Shown here: one piece after another, positions 7,652-16,149 of the stretch
Layout: every line of letters starts with the position of its first letter
Numbering within the stretch: the stretch's first letter is position 1
Assembly: GCF_015693305.1 (NCBI RefSeq)
Contig: NZ_CP065138.1
Coordinates: forward strand, 2,108,001-2,172,000
Source: Sphingobium sp. Cam5-1
GTDB lineage: Bacteria > Pseudomonadota > Alphaproteobacteria > Sphingomonadales > Sphingomonadaceae
DNA length: 64,000 nucleotides
Direction of reading: 5' to 3'
The notes under the pieces: model-generated
What the model was told of the DNA's origin: nothing
What the model saw: the letters and a program-made list of their open reading frames with translations, nothing else
The model's database searches: none
Position numbers and translations under genes: made by a program

Positions 7652-9433
7652 TCAGGCGGCAAGCCGCAAGCAGTTACGCCCGCTATTCTTGGCGCGGTAA
7701 AGCGCCTTGTCCGCGGCGTCCAGCAGATCGGCCCTGCTCGCCCGCCCGTCGAGTTCGACAAGTCCCGCGCTGAAGGTAATGGCGATCGATTCGCTGCCTA
7801 CGGTGCTGATCCGCTGGGCAGACACCATCTTCCGTAGCCGCTCGCACACCATGCTCGCGCGCTGGATATCGGTGCCCGTCAGAAGGATCGCAAACTCCTC
7901 TCCGCCAAGCCTTCCGATGCTGTCCCCGCCGCGCAAGCCAGGACGTAGGCGCTCCACGAAGCTGGAGAGCACCTTGTCCCCTACCCCGTGGCCGTAACGA
8001 TCATTGACCGATTTGAAATGATCTATGTCGATCATCAGCAGACAGGCATTGGCCCCTCGCGCCACCCGCTTGATTTCCTGATCGAGTTTTTCGATGAAGG
8101 CCCAGCGGCTGTCGGCGCCGGTCAGCGTATCCACGGCAGCGACGCGCTGCAACGCCCTCTGCCGCGCCTTGTGCCGCGACATGTCTCTGATCGTGCTGAT
8201 CACCCCGATAGGAAGGCCCTGTTCGTCCAGCACGGCACGCGTGACCATCTCGCACCAATCCACCCCATCGGTAAAAGCTGCCGGGCGGAACTCCACTGTC
8301 TGCACGTCGCCCGGCCGTGCCAGAGCGCGCTGATGAGCCCCGTGGACCTCCCCACGATCCTTGGGATCGACCATGATATCCGTCGAACGGCCGACCAGCA
8401 CCGCAGGCGCGCAACCGATCTGCTCGGCCGCTGAAGGCGAAGCATATTGGATGATGCCATCAACGCTGACGTTCAACACCAGGTCGCCGCTATGTTCGGC
8501 AATGGCGCGATATCGTGCCTCGCTTGCCTGCAGCATCTGGAACAAGCGGCGGCGCCCGTTCAGTTCGGCGGCAACCGGCATGGACAGAAGGAAACAGGAG
8601 GCGAGGAAGAACTGGAACAACTGTGTACGTTCACCCACGTTACTGGCCACCATGTTCACCGGGCCATGGCCCGTCATCGTCGCCGCCCCGCCGATCAGGG
8701 CGAGCAGCATAATGGCTGCGGCCGTTCCCAATGAACCGATGCGAAAGGCGATCGCGACCAGTGGCAACAGCAGCAGGAACAGCATCGGATATCGAGCGAA
8801 ATAGAATAGGTGGACGACCACGGCCGCAAAAAGGGCCAGAAGTACCAAAGCCTCCAGCTTCTGTCTGCCGGATGTCTCCCGAGCCCAGGCGCCAACCTGC
8901 CCCTGCAACAGCATCGTCAGGATCGGCGTGCAGACCAGACCACCCAGCGCATGGCCGCTATACCATTGCAGCCATGAAGAGCCGAAGGACACGGGCGTAA
9001 GGGTGGAGGCGACAAACGCCGCGCCGGTGGCCGCGATGATATTCGCAGGGATGCAAAGTGCGAGGATGAAGACGAGGAGCGAGCGCTTCGATCCGTCACT
9101 CAGGTGGACGGGAATGAACCGACGGCACAGGATCGCGACGATCAACGATTCGGCGATATTGATGAACGCCATGGGCAGCGCTGCCCAAGGCCCCATGCCA
9201 AACAGCGTCGTCGATATGATGCTGGCAATGCCGCAAGCCACGATTATGCGCGGCCAATAGCTGGTTTCCGATGTCTGCAATTCCGCCATCAGCAACGCAT
9301 TGGCGGCCCATACAAAGGCGAGTCCCCCTTCAAACCGCGAGCATAGCATCGCCAGCGTCGCCATCAGGAAATAGGCAATGCCAGCAACCAGCGGCGTCAG
9401 TCTGGAAGAAGGAGAACGGAGAATGGCAGGCAT
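7652..9433 (-). CDS. Diguanylate cyclase with MASE1-like membrane sensor and PAS domain
   Basis: A 593-residue inner-membrane c-di-GMP synthase. Residues about 1-290 hold eight or more hydrophobic helices in a MASE1-like sensor (GLAFVWAANALLMAELQ near the start). Residues about 300-420 are a PAS domain (YRAIAEHSGDLVLNVSVDG, then a PAC-like GVISTIRDMS). The GGDEF domain spans about 425-590 with the intact catalytic GGEEF at 510-514 and an RxxD inhibitory site (RGGD, 501-504), so product feedback is expected. AGAGGG precedes the ATG. It stands alone, and the signal sensed is unknown. Confidence 0.92.
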   Translation of the reverse strand: MPAILRSPSSRLTPLVAGIAYFLMATLAMLCSRFEGGLAFVWAANALLMAELQTSETSYWPRIIVACGIASIISTTLFGMGPWAALPMAFINIAESLIVAILCRRFIPVHLSDGSKRSLLVFILALCIPANIIAATGAAFVASTLTPVSFGSSWLQWYSGHALGGLVCTPILTMLLQGQVGAWARETSGRQKLEALVLLALFAAVVVHLFYFARYPMLFLLLLPLVAIAFRIGSLGTAAAIMLLALIGGAATMTGHGPVNMVASNVGERTQLFQFFLASCFLLSMPVAAELNGRRRLFQMLQASEARYRAIAEHSGDLVLNVSVDGIIQYASPSAAEQIGCAPAVLVGRSTDIMVDPKDRGEVHGAHQRALARPGDVQTVEFRPAAFTDGVDWCEMVTRAVLDEQGLPIGVISTIRDMSRHKARQRALQRVAAVDTLTGADSRWAFIEKLDQEIKRVARGANACLLMIDIDHFKSVNDRYGHGVGDKVLSSFVERLRPGLRGGDSIGRLGGEEFAILLTGTDIQRASMVCERLRKMVSAQRISTVGSESIAITFSAGLVELDGRASRADLLDAADKALYRAKNSGRNCLRLAA

Positions 9434-9496
9434 GACGCCCTCTGCCTAAGCAACCATCCTTAATATATGATAACCATGAAGACAGCCCGAGAAGGC

Positions 9497-9835
9497 TCAG
9501 GCCTTTTCCAGCGTACATTGCAGCGGATGCTGGTTCTGCCGGGCGAAGTCCATCACCTGGTTCACCTTTGTCTCCGCCACTTCATAGCTGAAAATGCCGC
9601 AAACGCCGACGCCGCGTTGGTGCACATGGAGCATCACGCGGGTGGCTTCTTCCATGTCCATGCGGAAAAACTGCTGAAGGACATGCACGACGAATTCCAT
9701 CGGCGTGTAGTCATCATTCAGCATCAATACCTTGTAGAGAGACGGCTTTTTGGTGCGGGCGCGGGTGCGCGTCGCGATGCCGACATTGGGACCGCCAGGG
9801 CCTTCACCCTGATCATCCTGGTCCCGGCCTGCCAT
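9497..9835 (-). CDS. clpS: ATP-dependent Clp protease adaptor ClpS
   Basis: A 112-residue N-end rule adaptor that hands substrates with bulky N-terminal residues to ClpA/ClpP. The core [21 protein letters not shown] is the ClpS signature (the NDD-Y pocket), followed by the metal/substrate-pocket residues in [23 protein letters not shown] chose the ATG at 9835 because GGGAGAAG immediately precedes it; the frame is open upstream to 9964 but has no such site, and family members start with a short charged tail like this one. clpA is not in the window. Confidence 0.94.
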   Translation of the reverse strand: MAGRDQDDQGEGPGGPNVGIATRTRARTKKPSLYKVLMLNDDYTPMEFVVHVLQQFFRMDMEEATRVMLHVHQRGVGVCGIFSYEVAETKVNQVMDFARQNQHPLQCTLEKA

Positions 9836-10009
9836 CTTCTCCCGATATGTACTGATGCTGCTCATGACGGGTGAGGATATGGCGATTCCGGCCCTCAAGG
9901 CAAGGGGCACAGATTGCAGGTCATCGTGCAAAGGAGGGCGGCGCACAAGAATAGCGGCCCCCACCCCAAGGTGAGAGCCGCTTCATTCTTTCAAGCCTTT
10001 TACCGCCGA

Positions 10010-10852
10010 TCAGGCGGCGAGAGACTTTACCTTGTCCGTGACAACGGTAACCCGCGCGGTCAGCGGCTGGGCGACTTCGCCAGCCAGCTTGATCAGCGCT
10101 TCGCTGCTCTTCGCGGCTTCCTTGGTCAGCTCGTCAAAGCTGCTCGAGAAAAGCTGGCTCTGCAGCTGGAAGAATTCCGTCGGCGTCTTGACCGTCGAAA
10201 AGCTCTTGAGCGAGGCAGTCGCCTTCTCGAAGTTCTTGCGGCTGTAATCGACAGCTTCCTGGCCCAGGGTCTCAATGCCCTTGGCAGCGATCTTGCCCGA
10301 TTCGACCAGCGCTTCGACATTGCCCTTGGCGATGTCGCTCAGCTCTTCGATGGCCTTGGTCGACTTTTCGACGCCAGCCTTGGCCTTCTGGTTCAGATCG
10401 GCATAGGCCGTCTCAAGCTTGGCCTTGGTTTCTTCAGCGAACTTCTTTCCGGTTTCGATCACGTCGTTCATCATCTTGGTTCCTTCTGTGGCAGGCAGCA
10501 TGGTGGGCTCTACCGGCCCGGCCTCGGACGACAGGCTCTTGGTTTCTTCGGCTTCGATACCGACCTCTTCGACCAGCGGCGCTGGTGCATGAGGAGCCGG
10601 ATCAATTGCTGGCGGTGCAGCCGGTTCGGGCGCCGCATCGACCGCCGTGGTTGCGGCGACGATCGCGACCGGATCAGGCTTTGCGGCTTTAACCGCCGCC
10701 TTCTTGACCGCCACGGCCTTCCGCACGGGCGCAGCCTTCGGGCTGACGCTCACCGCTTCTTCCGCGGCCTTCAATGCTTCCGCCGCCGACAATGTGGAGC
10801 CGACCGTCTTGACCGCTGCCTTCCGGCGAGCAGGCTTAGGAGTCACTGGCAT
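10010..10852 (-). CDS. Phasin (PHA granule-associated protein)
   Basis: A 280-residue protein. The first ~140 residues are a low-complexity Ala/Lys/Pro region (KAAVKKAAVKAAKPDPVAIV...). From about 145 on is an amphipathic, mostly helical phasin domain (ETGKKFAEETKAKLETAYADL ... FSTVKTPTEFFQLQSQLFSSSFDEL). Phasins coat polyhydroxyalkanoate granules and control their size. The ATG at 10852 has GGAG upstream; the longer frame to 10933 overlaps the operator sites and is rejected. The neighbouring phaC, 140 bp downstream in the same direction of gene order, supports the role. Two inverted PhaR-like sites precede the start. Confidence 0.88.
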   Translation of the reverse strand: MPVTPKPARRKAAVKTVGSTLSAAEALKAAEEAVSVSPKAAPVRKAVAVKKAAVKAAKPDPVAIVAATTAVDAAPEPAAPPAIDPAPHAPAPLVEEVGIEAEETKSLSSEAGPVEPTMLPATEGTKMMNDVIETGKKFAEETKAKLETAYADLNQKAKAGVEKSTKAIEELSDIAKGNVEALVESGKIAAKGIETLGQEAVDYSRKNFEKATASLKSFSTVKTPTEFFQLQSQLFSSSFDELTKEAAKSSEALIKLAGEVAQPLTARVTVVTDKVKSLAA

Positions 10853-10865
10853 AAAAGATTCTCCG

Positions 10866-10881
10866 TTGCTGCAGTGCACAA
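10866..10881. promoter_or_regulatory. PhaR-like operator, proximal copy
   Basis: TTGCTGCAGTGCACAA, 13 bases before the phasin ATG. It differs at a single base from the reverse complement of the site at 10913-10928. Both contain CTGC-N3-GCAC, one base from the CTGC-N3/4-GCAG consensus reported for the PHA-responsive repressor PhaR in Paracoccus. Its position over the ribosome-binding region suits repression. The assignment is by motif only; no phaR gene is in the window. Confidence 0.6.
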
Positions 10882-10912
10882 TATATAATTCAAAACGCAA
10901 ACGCAAGAATTT

Positions 10913-10928
10913 TTGTGCAGTGCAGCAA
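10913..10928. promoter_or_regulatory. PhaR-like operator, distal copy
   Basis: TTGTGCAGTGCAGCAA, the inverted partner of the proximal site 31 bases away. Between the two lies an AT-rich stretch (ATATATAATT on the plus strand) able to act as the phasin promoter -10 region, so a repressor bound to both sites would bracket the promoter. Confidence 0.58.
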
Positions 10929-10992
10929 AACAAGATTGGCGGAGAAATCGACCCTTCTTTTCCCAGTCTGAAATCAGCGTATTTTGGGAGGC

Positions 10993-12735
10993 TTAGCGCT
11001 CTCTCACATAGCGGCCCGGCGCATCCTCTATGGCCTTCAGGGAACCGGCGCCAGGCACCCGCCCGCCATCTTTGGCAGAGACCATCGAATCACCATGAGA
11101 GCGAATCCATTCGATCCAGTCCGGCCACCAGCTTCCCTTCGTCTCCTTCGCGTTCGCCAGGAAGTCGGCAAGGCTGGCAGGCAGTTCATCGCAGGACCAA
11201 TATTGATACTTTCCCGCGGCCGGAGGATTGACCACGCCCGCGATATGGCCCGATCCAGCCAGTAGGAACCGGATCGGCCCAGCGAAGTGGGATGTGATCT
11301 TCCACACGCTTTCGGGAGGGGCGATATGATCTTCCCGTCCCGCCTGAACATAGGCGGGCGTTTTGACCTTGCTCAGATCAAGCGGCGTTCCGTCGATGGT
11401 CAGCGCTCCAGGGACTACCAACTGATTGTCGCGATAAAGCTGCGTCAGGTAATTTTTGTGCCAGCACGCGGGAAGATTGGTGGTGTCGCCATTCCAATAT
11501 AGCAGGTCGAACGGCGGATAATCCTGCCCCAGCAGGTAATTATTGACCACATAGTTCCAGATCAGGTCGCGGCCGCGCAGCAGGTTGAACGTCGCAGCCA
11601 TATAGCGCCCATCCAGGAAGCCCCCGCTCGAAAGCTGGTCAACCAGTTTCATCTGCTCATCATCGACGAACAGGCCGAGATCCCCCGCCTCGCTGAAGTC
11701 CACCTGCGCCGTGAAGAAGGTCGCGCTCGCCACCTTGTCCGCTTCGCCACGTTCGGCAAGATAGGCCAGGGTCGCGGCGAGGGTGGTGCCAGCCACGCAA
11801 TAGCCGATCGTATGGACGCTCGGCACGCCGAGCAGCTCGCGCACGGTATCGATCGCGTCGACCTGACCCCGGACGATATAGTCGTCCCACAGCAGGTTCT
11901 TCATCGACGCATCGGCCGATTTCCACGACAGCAGGAAGACGCTGATCCCTTGGTCGGTCGCCCATTTCACGAAACTTTTTTCCGGTGACAGGTCGAGTAT
12001 GTAGAAGCGGTTGATCCACGCCGGGAAGATGACAAGCGGCGTTTCCAGCACCTTGTCCGTGGTCGGCGCATAGTGGATCAGCTGGTAAAGGGGCGTTTCC
12101 TTGATCACCTTGCCGGGGGTGGTCGCGATGTTCCGGCCAAGCTCAAAGACGGTGCCGTCCGTCTGGGTCAGCTGCCCTTTTTCCATGTCCGCCAGCATGT
12201 GCTGGAGGCCCTTGACCAGATTTTCGCCTCCGCTTTGCAGGGTTTTTTCCATGACGATGGGATTGGTAAGCGGAAAGTTGCTGGGCGCCACCGCGTCCAG
12301 CATGCCGCTGGTGGCGAAGCGCAGCTTTGCCTTTTGCTTGGGATCGACCCCATCCACCGCGTCCGTGAGTTTCAGCAGATAGTCCGACATGAGCAGATAG
12401 CTTTGCCGGATCAGGTCGTAAAAGGGATGCTTGGTCCAGGCGGGGTCGGCGAAGCGGCGATCCTTGCGCGCGGCGGGGCTTTCGGGAGGCGGAGCGTCCG
12501 GCTGGTCGCGAAGCATGCCGCCTGAGTCAAGGAAACGCTGCCACAGGGCCAGACCTTCATTGGCAAAGCCTGTCTGAATGCGCGCCACCGCGTCCGGATC
12601 GAACGGCATTGTCCTCCCCGTGGCCCCGGCTGCCTGCTCCAGAATGAGCTGCTGCGCCCTGCCAACGACCTCGGTCCATTGCTGCATCTGTTCCAGCGTC
12701 GGCAGATGAGGTTCGTTGAGGTTCTGTGCTTCCAT
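10993..12735 (-). CDS. phaC: Class I poly(3-hydroxyalkanoate) synthase
   Basis: A 580-residue cytoplasmic enzyme that polymerises hydroxyacyl-CoA at the granule surface. From the ATG at 12735, the lipase-box-like GYCVAG places the nucleophile Cys at 313; Asp469 (GREDHIAPPES) and His497 (GSGHIAGVVNPP) complete the triad. The N-terminal ~190 residues hold the class I domain with FADPAWTKHPFYDLIRQSYLL. AGGAAGG sits 5 bases before this ATG; the frame is open 19 codons further but without a better site. It is next to phasin and divergent from an aminotransferase. No phaA/phaB is present, so monomer supply is encoded elsewhere. Confidence 0.96.
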   Translation of the reverse strand: MEAQNLNEPHLPTLEQMQQWTEVVGRAQQLILEQAAGATGRTMPFDPDAVARIQTGFANEGLALWQRFLDSGGMLRDQPDAPPPESPAARKDRRFADPAWTKHPFYDLIRQSYLLMSDYLLKLTDAVDGVDPKQKAKLRFATSGMLDAVAPSNFPLTNPIVMEKTLQSGGENLVKGLQHMLADMEKGQLTQTDGTVFELGRNIATTPGKVIKETPLYQLIHYAPTTDKVLETPLVIFPAWINRFYILDLSPEKSFVKWATDQGISVFLLSWKSADASMKNLLWDDYIVRGQVDAIDTVRELLGVPSVHTIGYCVAGTTLAATLAYLAERGEADKVASATFFTAQVDFSEAGDLGLFVDDEQMKLVDQLSSGGFLDGRYMAATFNLLRGRDLIWNYVVNNYLLGQDYPPFDLLYWNGDTTNLPACWHKNYLTQLYRDNQLVVPGALTIDGTPLDLSKVKTPAYVQAGREDHIAPPESVWKITSHFAGPIRFLLAGSGHIAGVVNPPAAGKYQYWSCDELPASLADFLANAKETKGSWWPDWIEWIRSHGDSMVSAKDGGRVPGAGSLKAIEDAPGRYVRER

Positions 12736-12875
12736 GGCCACCTTCCTCGTCCTGGCATCCCTGTGTCCGCCGCTTTCGCTGGCGTGAGCCAATCTGGCGG
12801 GCTATAGCCAGAGCGCATCGCGCGAAAGTGCGTGCAGCACTATTCCCCATGGAGACCTTTCAGGAAAGCCCTATA

Positions 12876-14084
12876 ATGTCCGAAGAATTTTACCGCATGA
12901 AGCGTCTGCCGCCCTATGTCATCGCTGAAGTCAACGCGATGCGGGCCGCCGCGCGAGCCGCGGGTGAGGACATTATTGACCTGGGCATGGGCAATCCTGA
13001 TTTGCCACCACCCGACCACGTCATCGCCAAGCTGTGCGAAGTCGCGCAAAAGCCGAGCGCCCACGGCTATTCCCAGTCGATGGGCATCCCCGGACTGCGT
13101 AAGGCACAGGCCAATTATTATGGCCGCCGCTTCGGCGTAGACCTTGATCCCGAGACCGAGGTCGTCGTGACCATGGGGTCGAAGGAAGGGCTTGCCAGCC
13201 TCGCGACCGCGATCACCGCGCCGGGCGACGTCGTTCTGGCGCCCAACCCCAGCTATCCGATTCACATGTTCGGCTTCATCATCGCGGGCGCAACCATTCG
13301 CTCGGTCCCGACGACGCCGGACGAAAATTATTGGAAGTCGCTGGAACGCGCGATGGCCTTCACCGTGCCGCGTCCCTCCATTCTGGTCGTCGGCTATCCC
13401 AGCAATCCTACCGCCGAAACGGTCGATCTTGCCTTTTACGAGCGGCTGGTCGCCTGGGCGAAGGAAAATAACGTCTGGGTCCTGTCCGACCTTGCTTATT
13501 CCGAGCTATATTATGACGGCAACCCGACGCCTTCCATCCTGCAGGTTCCGGGAGCCAAGGATGTCGCGGTAGAATTCACCTCGCTCAGCAAGACCTATTC
13601 CATGGCTGGCTGGCGCATCGGCTTCGCGGTCGGCAACCGGAAACTGATCGCAGCGCTCAAGCGGGTGAAGTCCTATCTCGACTATGGCGCATTCACGCCG
13701 ATCCAGGCAGCGGCCTGCGCGGCGCTGAACGGTCCGCAGGACATCGTTCAGAAGAATCGCGAACTCTATCACAAGCGTCGCGATGTAATGGTCGAGGCAT
13801 TCGGCCGCGCTGGCTGGGAAATTCCGGCGCCCAAGGCGTCGATGTTCGCCTGGGCTCCCCTGCCCCCCGCGCTCAAGGACATGGGCAGCCTGGAATTTTC
13901 CAAGCAGCTCCTGACCCACGCCAAGGTCGCGGTGGCACCCGGCGTCGGCTATGGTGAGGATGGCGAAGGTTTCGTCCGCATCGCCATGGTGGAAAATGAG
14001 CAGCGGCTGCGGCAGGCGGCGCGCAACATCAAACAATATCTGAAGTCCATGGGCATCAACACGCCCGCCAAAGGCGCGGCCTGA
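12876..14084 (+). CDS. PLP-dependent aminotransferase, class I/II (AlaC-like)
   Basis: A 402-residue fold-type I aminotransferase. GNPDLPPPDHVI at the N-terminus, a NPSYP motif for cofactor/substrate contacts, VGYPSNPTAETVDLAFYE (the Asn-Pro segment), LSDLAYSELYYDG (Asp and Tyr to PLP), SLSKTYSMAGWRIGF (Schiff-base Lys) and a late RIAMVENEQRLRQAARN (substrate-binding Arg) are all present. The family includes AlaC-type alanine transaminases and is often labelled LL-diaminopimelate aminotransferase; the substrate cannot be settled from sequence alone. AGGAAAG precedes the ATG. It diverges from phaC across 140 bp. Confidence 0.9.
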   Translation: MSEEFYRMKRLPPYVIAEVNAMRAAARAAGEDIIDLGMGNPDLPPPDHVIAKLCEVAQKPSAHGYSQSMGIPGLRKAQANYYGRRFGVDLDPETEVVVTMGSKEGLASLATAITAPGDVVLAPNPSYPIHMFGFIIAGATIRSVPTTPDENYWKSLERAMAFTVPRPSILVVGYPSNPTAETVDLAFYERLVAWAKENNVWVLSDLAYSELYYDGNPTPSILQVPGAKDVAVEFTSLSKTYSMAGWRIGFAVGNRKLIAALKRVKSYLDYGAFTPIQAAACAALNGPQDIVQKNRELYHKRRDVMVEAFGRAGWEIPAPKASMFAWAPLPPALKDMGSLEFSKQLLTHAKVAVAPGVGYGEDGEGFVRIAMVENEQRLRQAARNIKQYLKSMGINTPAKGAA

Positions 14085-14108
14085 CGGAAGCGGCGCCGGG
14101 TTAAAGGC

Positions 14109-14600
14109 GTGGCACTTCACTCGACCATCCCCCTGCCCCAGGTTTCGCAGGTCGCGCAGACGATCCAGCTCGCTTTGGCGCCGGTGTTCCTGCTCGCGGG
14201 CATCGGCGCCTTCCTGAACGTCTGCGCGGGGCGCCTTGCCCGGATTATCGACCGGGCCAGGCTGGTCGAAGGCAAAATACTCACGTCGCGCGGCAAGGAA
14301 CATGACCGCTTGGTAGGCGAGATTCGCGTGCTGGACCGGCGCATGAACGTGGTGAACGTCGCGATCTTCCTTTCTGTGGCCTCCGCATGCGCGGTCTGCC
14401 TGGTCGTCATCCTGCTATTTGCGGGCAACCTGTTCGGCGCGCATCTTGGCACGCTCATTGCCATCCTGTTCAGTCTGGCGATGCTGCTTCAGGCGGGAGG
14501 TTTCGCAACCTTCATTCAGGAAATCCGCCTGGCATCGCGCACCATCCGCATCCGCAACGAAGTCCTCTATCACCAAGCGGACGGGGACGAGGAGGCATGA
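14109..14600 (+). CDS. DUF2721 family membrane protein
   Basis: A 163-residue protein with a GTG start. Helix 1 is about residues 15-35 (IQLALAPVFLLAGIGAFLN), followed by the charged cytoplasmic DRARLVEG...HDRLVGEIRVLDRRM segment and two close helices near residues 80-105 and 112-135. This arrangement with RLARIIDRAR is the DUF2721 pattern. Function unknown. It starts 25 bp after the aminotransferase and overlaps the next gene by ATGA, so the three are probably one transcript. Confidence 0.83.
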   Translation: MALHSTIPLPQVSQVAQTIQLALAPVFLLAGIGAFLNVCAGRLARIIDRARLVEGKILTSRGKEHDRLVGEIRVLDRRMNVVNVAIFLSVASACAVCLVVILLFAGNLFGAHLGTLIAILFSLAMLLQAGGFATFIQEIRLASRTIRIRNEVLYHQADGDEEA

Positions 14601-15133
14601 CCAAATTCACGGTCAACGACCGCCCGGTCCAATATCGGATGGACCCCGACACGCCGCTTCTCTGGGCGCTGCGCGACGCATCCAACCTCACCGGCACCAA
14701 ATATGGTTGTGGAACGGGCGACTGCGGCGCCTGCACGGTCGATATCGACGGGCAGGCGGTGCGCTCATGCCAGGTCAGCATTGGGGAGACCGAAGGGCGC
14801 TTCGTCACCACCATAGAAGCGCTTTCCCCCGATCGCGGCCACCCGCTGCAACAGGTCTTCGCGGCCGACAATGTGTCGCAGTGCGGCTATTGCATCCCCG
14901 GCGTCCTCATGGCGGCGTCGGTTCTGCTGAAGCGCAACAACGATCCGAGTGACGAGGATATAGACGCCGCCATCACCAACATATGCCGGTGCGGCATCTA
15001 CCCCCGGCTGCGTGGCGCCATCAAACGCGCCGGAAAGGTCATGCGCGGCGAGGAGCAGGTCGAGGCTGCCCCGCCGCCGGGGGTATCGCCTGAAGAGGCT
15101 GCCCGCGCCGTCCCGGCACTCCGCCGTCCCTAG
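14597..15133 (+). CDS. (2Fe-2S)-binding small subunit of a xanthine dehydrogenase-family enzyme (orphan)
   Basis: A 178-residue protein with two iron-sulfur domains. Residues about 1-75 are a plant-type ferredoxin fold with the CGTGDCGACTVDIDGQAVRSC cysteine pattern split as YGCGTGDCGACTV and a distant SC; residues about 85-160 are the helical second cluster domain with QCGYCIPG and NICRCGIYPRLRGAI. This is the IorA/CoxS type of subunit that passes electrons from a molybdenum subunit. The start is the ATG inside the ATGA overlap with DUF2721. No molybdopterin subunit or FAD subunit follows: the next element is a repeat, then a gene on the other strand. Confidence 0.9.
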   Translation: MTKFTVNDRPVQYRMDPDTPLLWALRDASNLTGTKYGCGTGDCGACTVDIDGQAVRSCQVSIGETEGRFVTTIEALSPDRGHPLQQVFAADNVSQCGYCIPGVLMAASVLLKRNNDPSDEDIDAAITNICRCGIYPRLRGAIKRAGKVMRGEEQVEAAPPPGVSPEEAARAVPALRRP

Positions 15134-15166
15134 AGCTTCGTGCTTTAAATCGGCAACACCTCAATA

Positions 15167-15241
15167 CCGTTCGCCCTGAGCTTGTCGAAGGGCTCTACTT
15201 TTTCAGGAAAAGAAGGGCTTCGACCGGCTCAGCCCGAACGG
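15167..15241. repeat. Sphingomonad palindromic intergenic repeat, copy 1
   Basis: Imperfect inverted repeat: left arm CCGTTCGCCCTGAGC..., right arm ...GCTCAGCCCGAACGG, with a pyrimidine- then A-rich loop. It follows the stop of the 2Fe-2S gene. Outside the arms, GAGCTTCGTGCTTTAAATCGGCA on the left recurs at other copies, so the unit is really about 110-120 bp. See copies at 27142, 33487, 48318 and 50104. Confidence 0.85.
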
Positions 15242-15272
15242 GTTGAGTGATTCAGATTAAAAGCACTCCATT

Positions 15273-16082
15273 CTAGCCGAACCGATAGGCCGATACCGGC
15301 CACCCGCGCACGGCGTCGTCATAGTCCACCCGCGCGACATCATCGCCTCCCGCGCCCAGTGCCACCATCAGCGGCAGCAGATGTTCTTCACGAGGATGGG
15401 CAAAGCGCGCCTCCGGCAACGTCTCCCACGCAGCGACGCAAGCCGATCGCCGATGGGGGTCCGGGTCCGTCACAGCGTCGGTCAAAGCCTCATGCCACAA
15501 TAGCGACGGTGTTCGCGCCTGCGAATCGTGAACGCGCATATTGTGAAAACTCATTCCCGACCCGATGATCACAACCCCTTCATCCCGCAACGGTTCAAGC
15601 GCGCGGCCCGCCGCGATATGCGCCTGTGGGTCGAGGTCTTTTCTCAACGACAGTTGCACGACGGGAATGTCGGCCTGCGGCCGCGCGACCTTCATCGGAA
15701 TGAAAACGCCGTGGTCCCAGCCGCGTTCATGCTCTTCCGCGACGGGGAAGCCAGCGTCGCGCAGCAGTTGGGCAGCGCGGTCGGCGACGGCGGGCGCTCC
15801 GGGCGCATCCCATTTCAGCGAATAGGTGTGCGGCGGGAAATTATAATAATCGAACAGAAGGTCCGGGCGATCCCCCTTGTGTACGGTAAGGACCGGCTCC
15901 TCCCAATGCGCCGACACAATCAACATCGCGCGCGGTCGTTCGGGCAGGCTCTCGACCAGTTGCGTCAGATAATCCTGCATCGTCTGCCACATCGGGTCGC
16001 TGTGGGGGCGGTCAGGGTCTGCGGGGTCCATGAAGAAGCAAGGACCACCACCGTGCGGGATATAAAGGCTGGGCTGTTTCAT
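15273..16082 (-). CDS. DODA-type extradiol aromatic ring-opening dioxygenase
   Basis: A 269-residue class III extradiol dioxygenase (LigB/YgiD/4,5-DOPA family). Candidate metal ligands: His10 in LYIPHGGGP, the His of IVSAHWEEP, and the His of GSGMSFHNMR, with ERGWDHGVFIPM as the family block holding the catalytic His. Such enzymes open catechol-type rings with non-heme iron or zinc. Length fits YgiD-like members. It stands alone between a repeat and the phytochrome operon, convergent with the 2Fe-2S gene, so the substrate is unknown. Confidence 0.9.
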   Translation of the reverse strand: MKQPSLYIPHGGGPCFFMDPADPDRPHSDPMWQTMQDYLTQLVESLPERPRAMLIVSAHWEEPVLTVHKGDRPDLLFDYYNFPPHTYSLKWDAPGAPAVADRAAQLLRDAGFPVAEEHERGWDHGVFIPMKVARPQADIPVVQLSLRKDLDPQAHIAAGRALEPLRDEGVVIIGSGMSFHNMRVHDSQARTPSLLWHEALTDAVTDPDPHRRSACVAAWETLPEARFAHPREEHLLPLMVALGAGGDDVARVDYDDAVRGWPVSAYRFG

Positions 16083-16149
16083 GACCGTTAGATCGCGCGC
16101 CGCCCCTCACCATGCAAGTGAGCGGCATGAAACAGTGCGTTTCGCCGTC

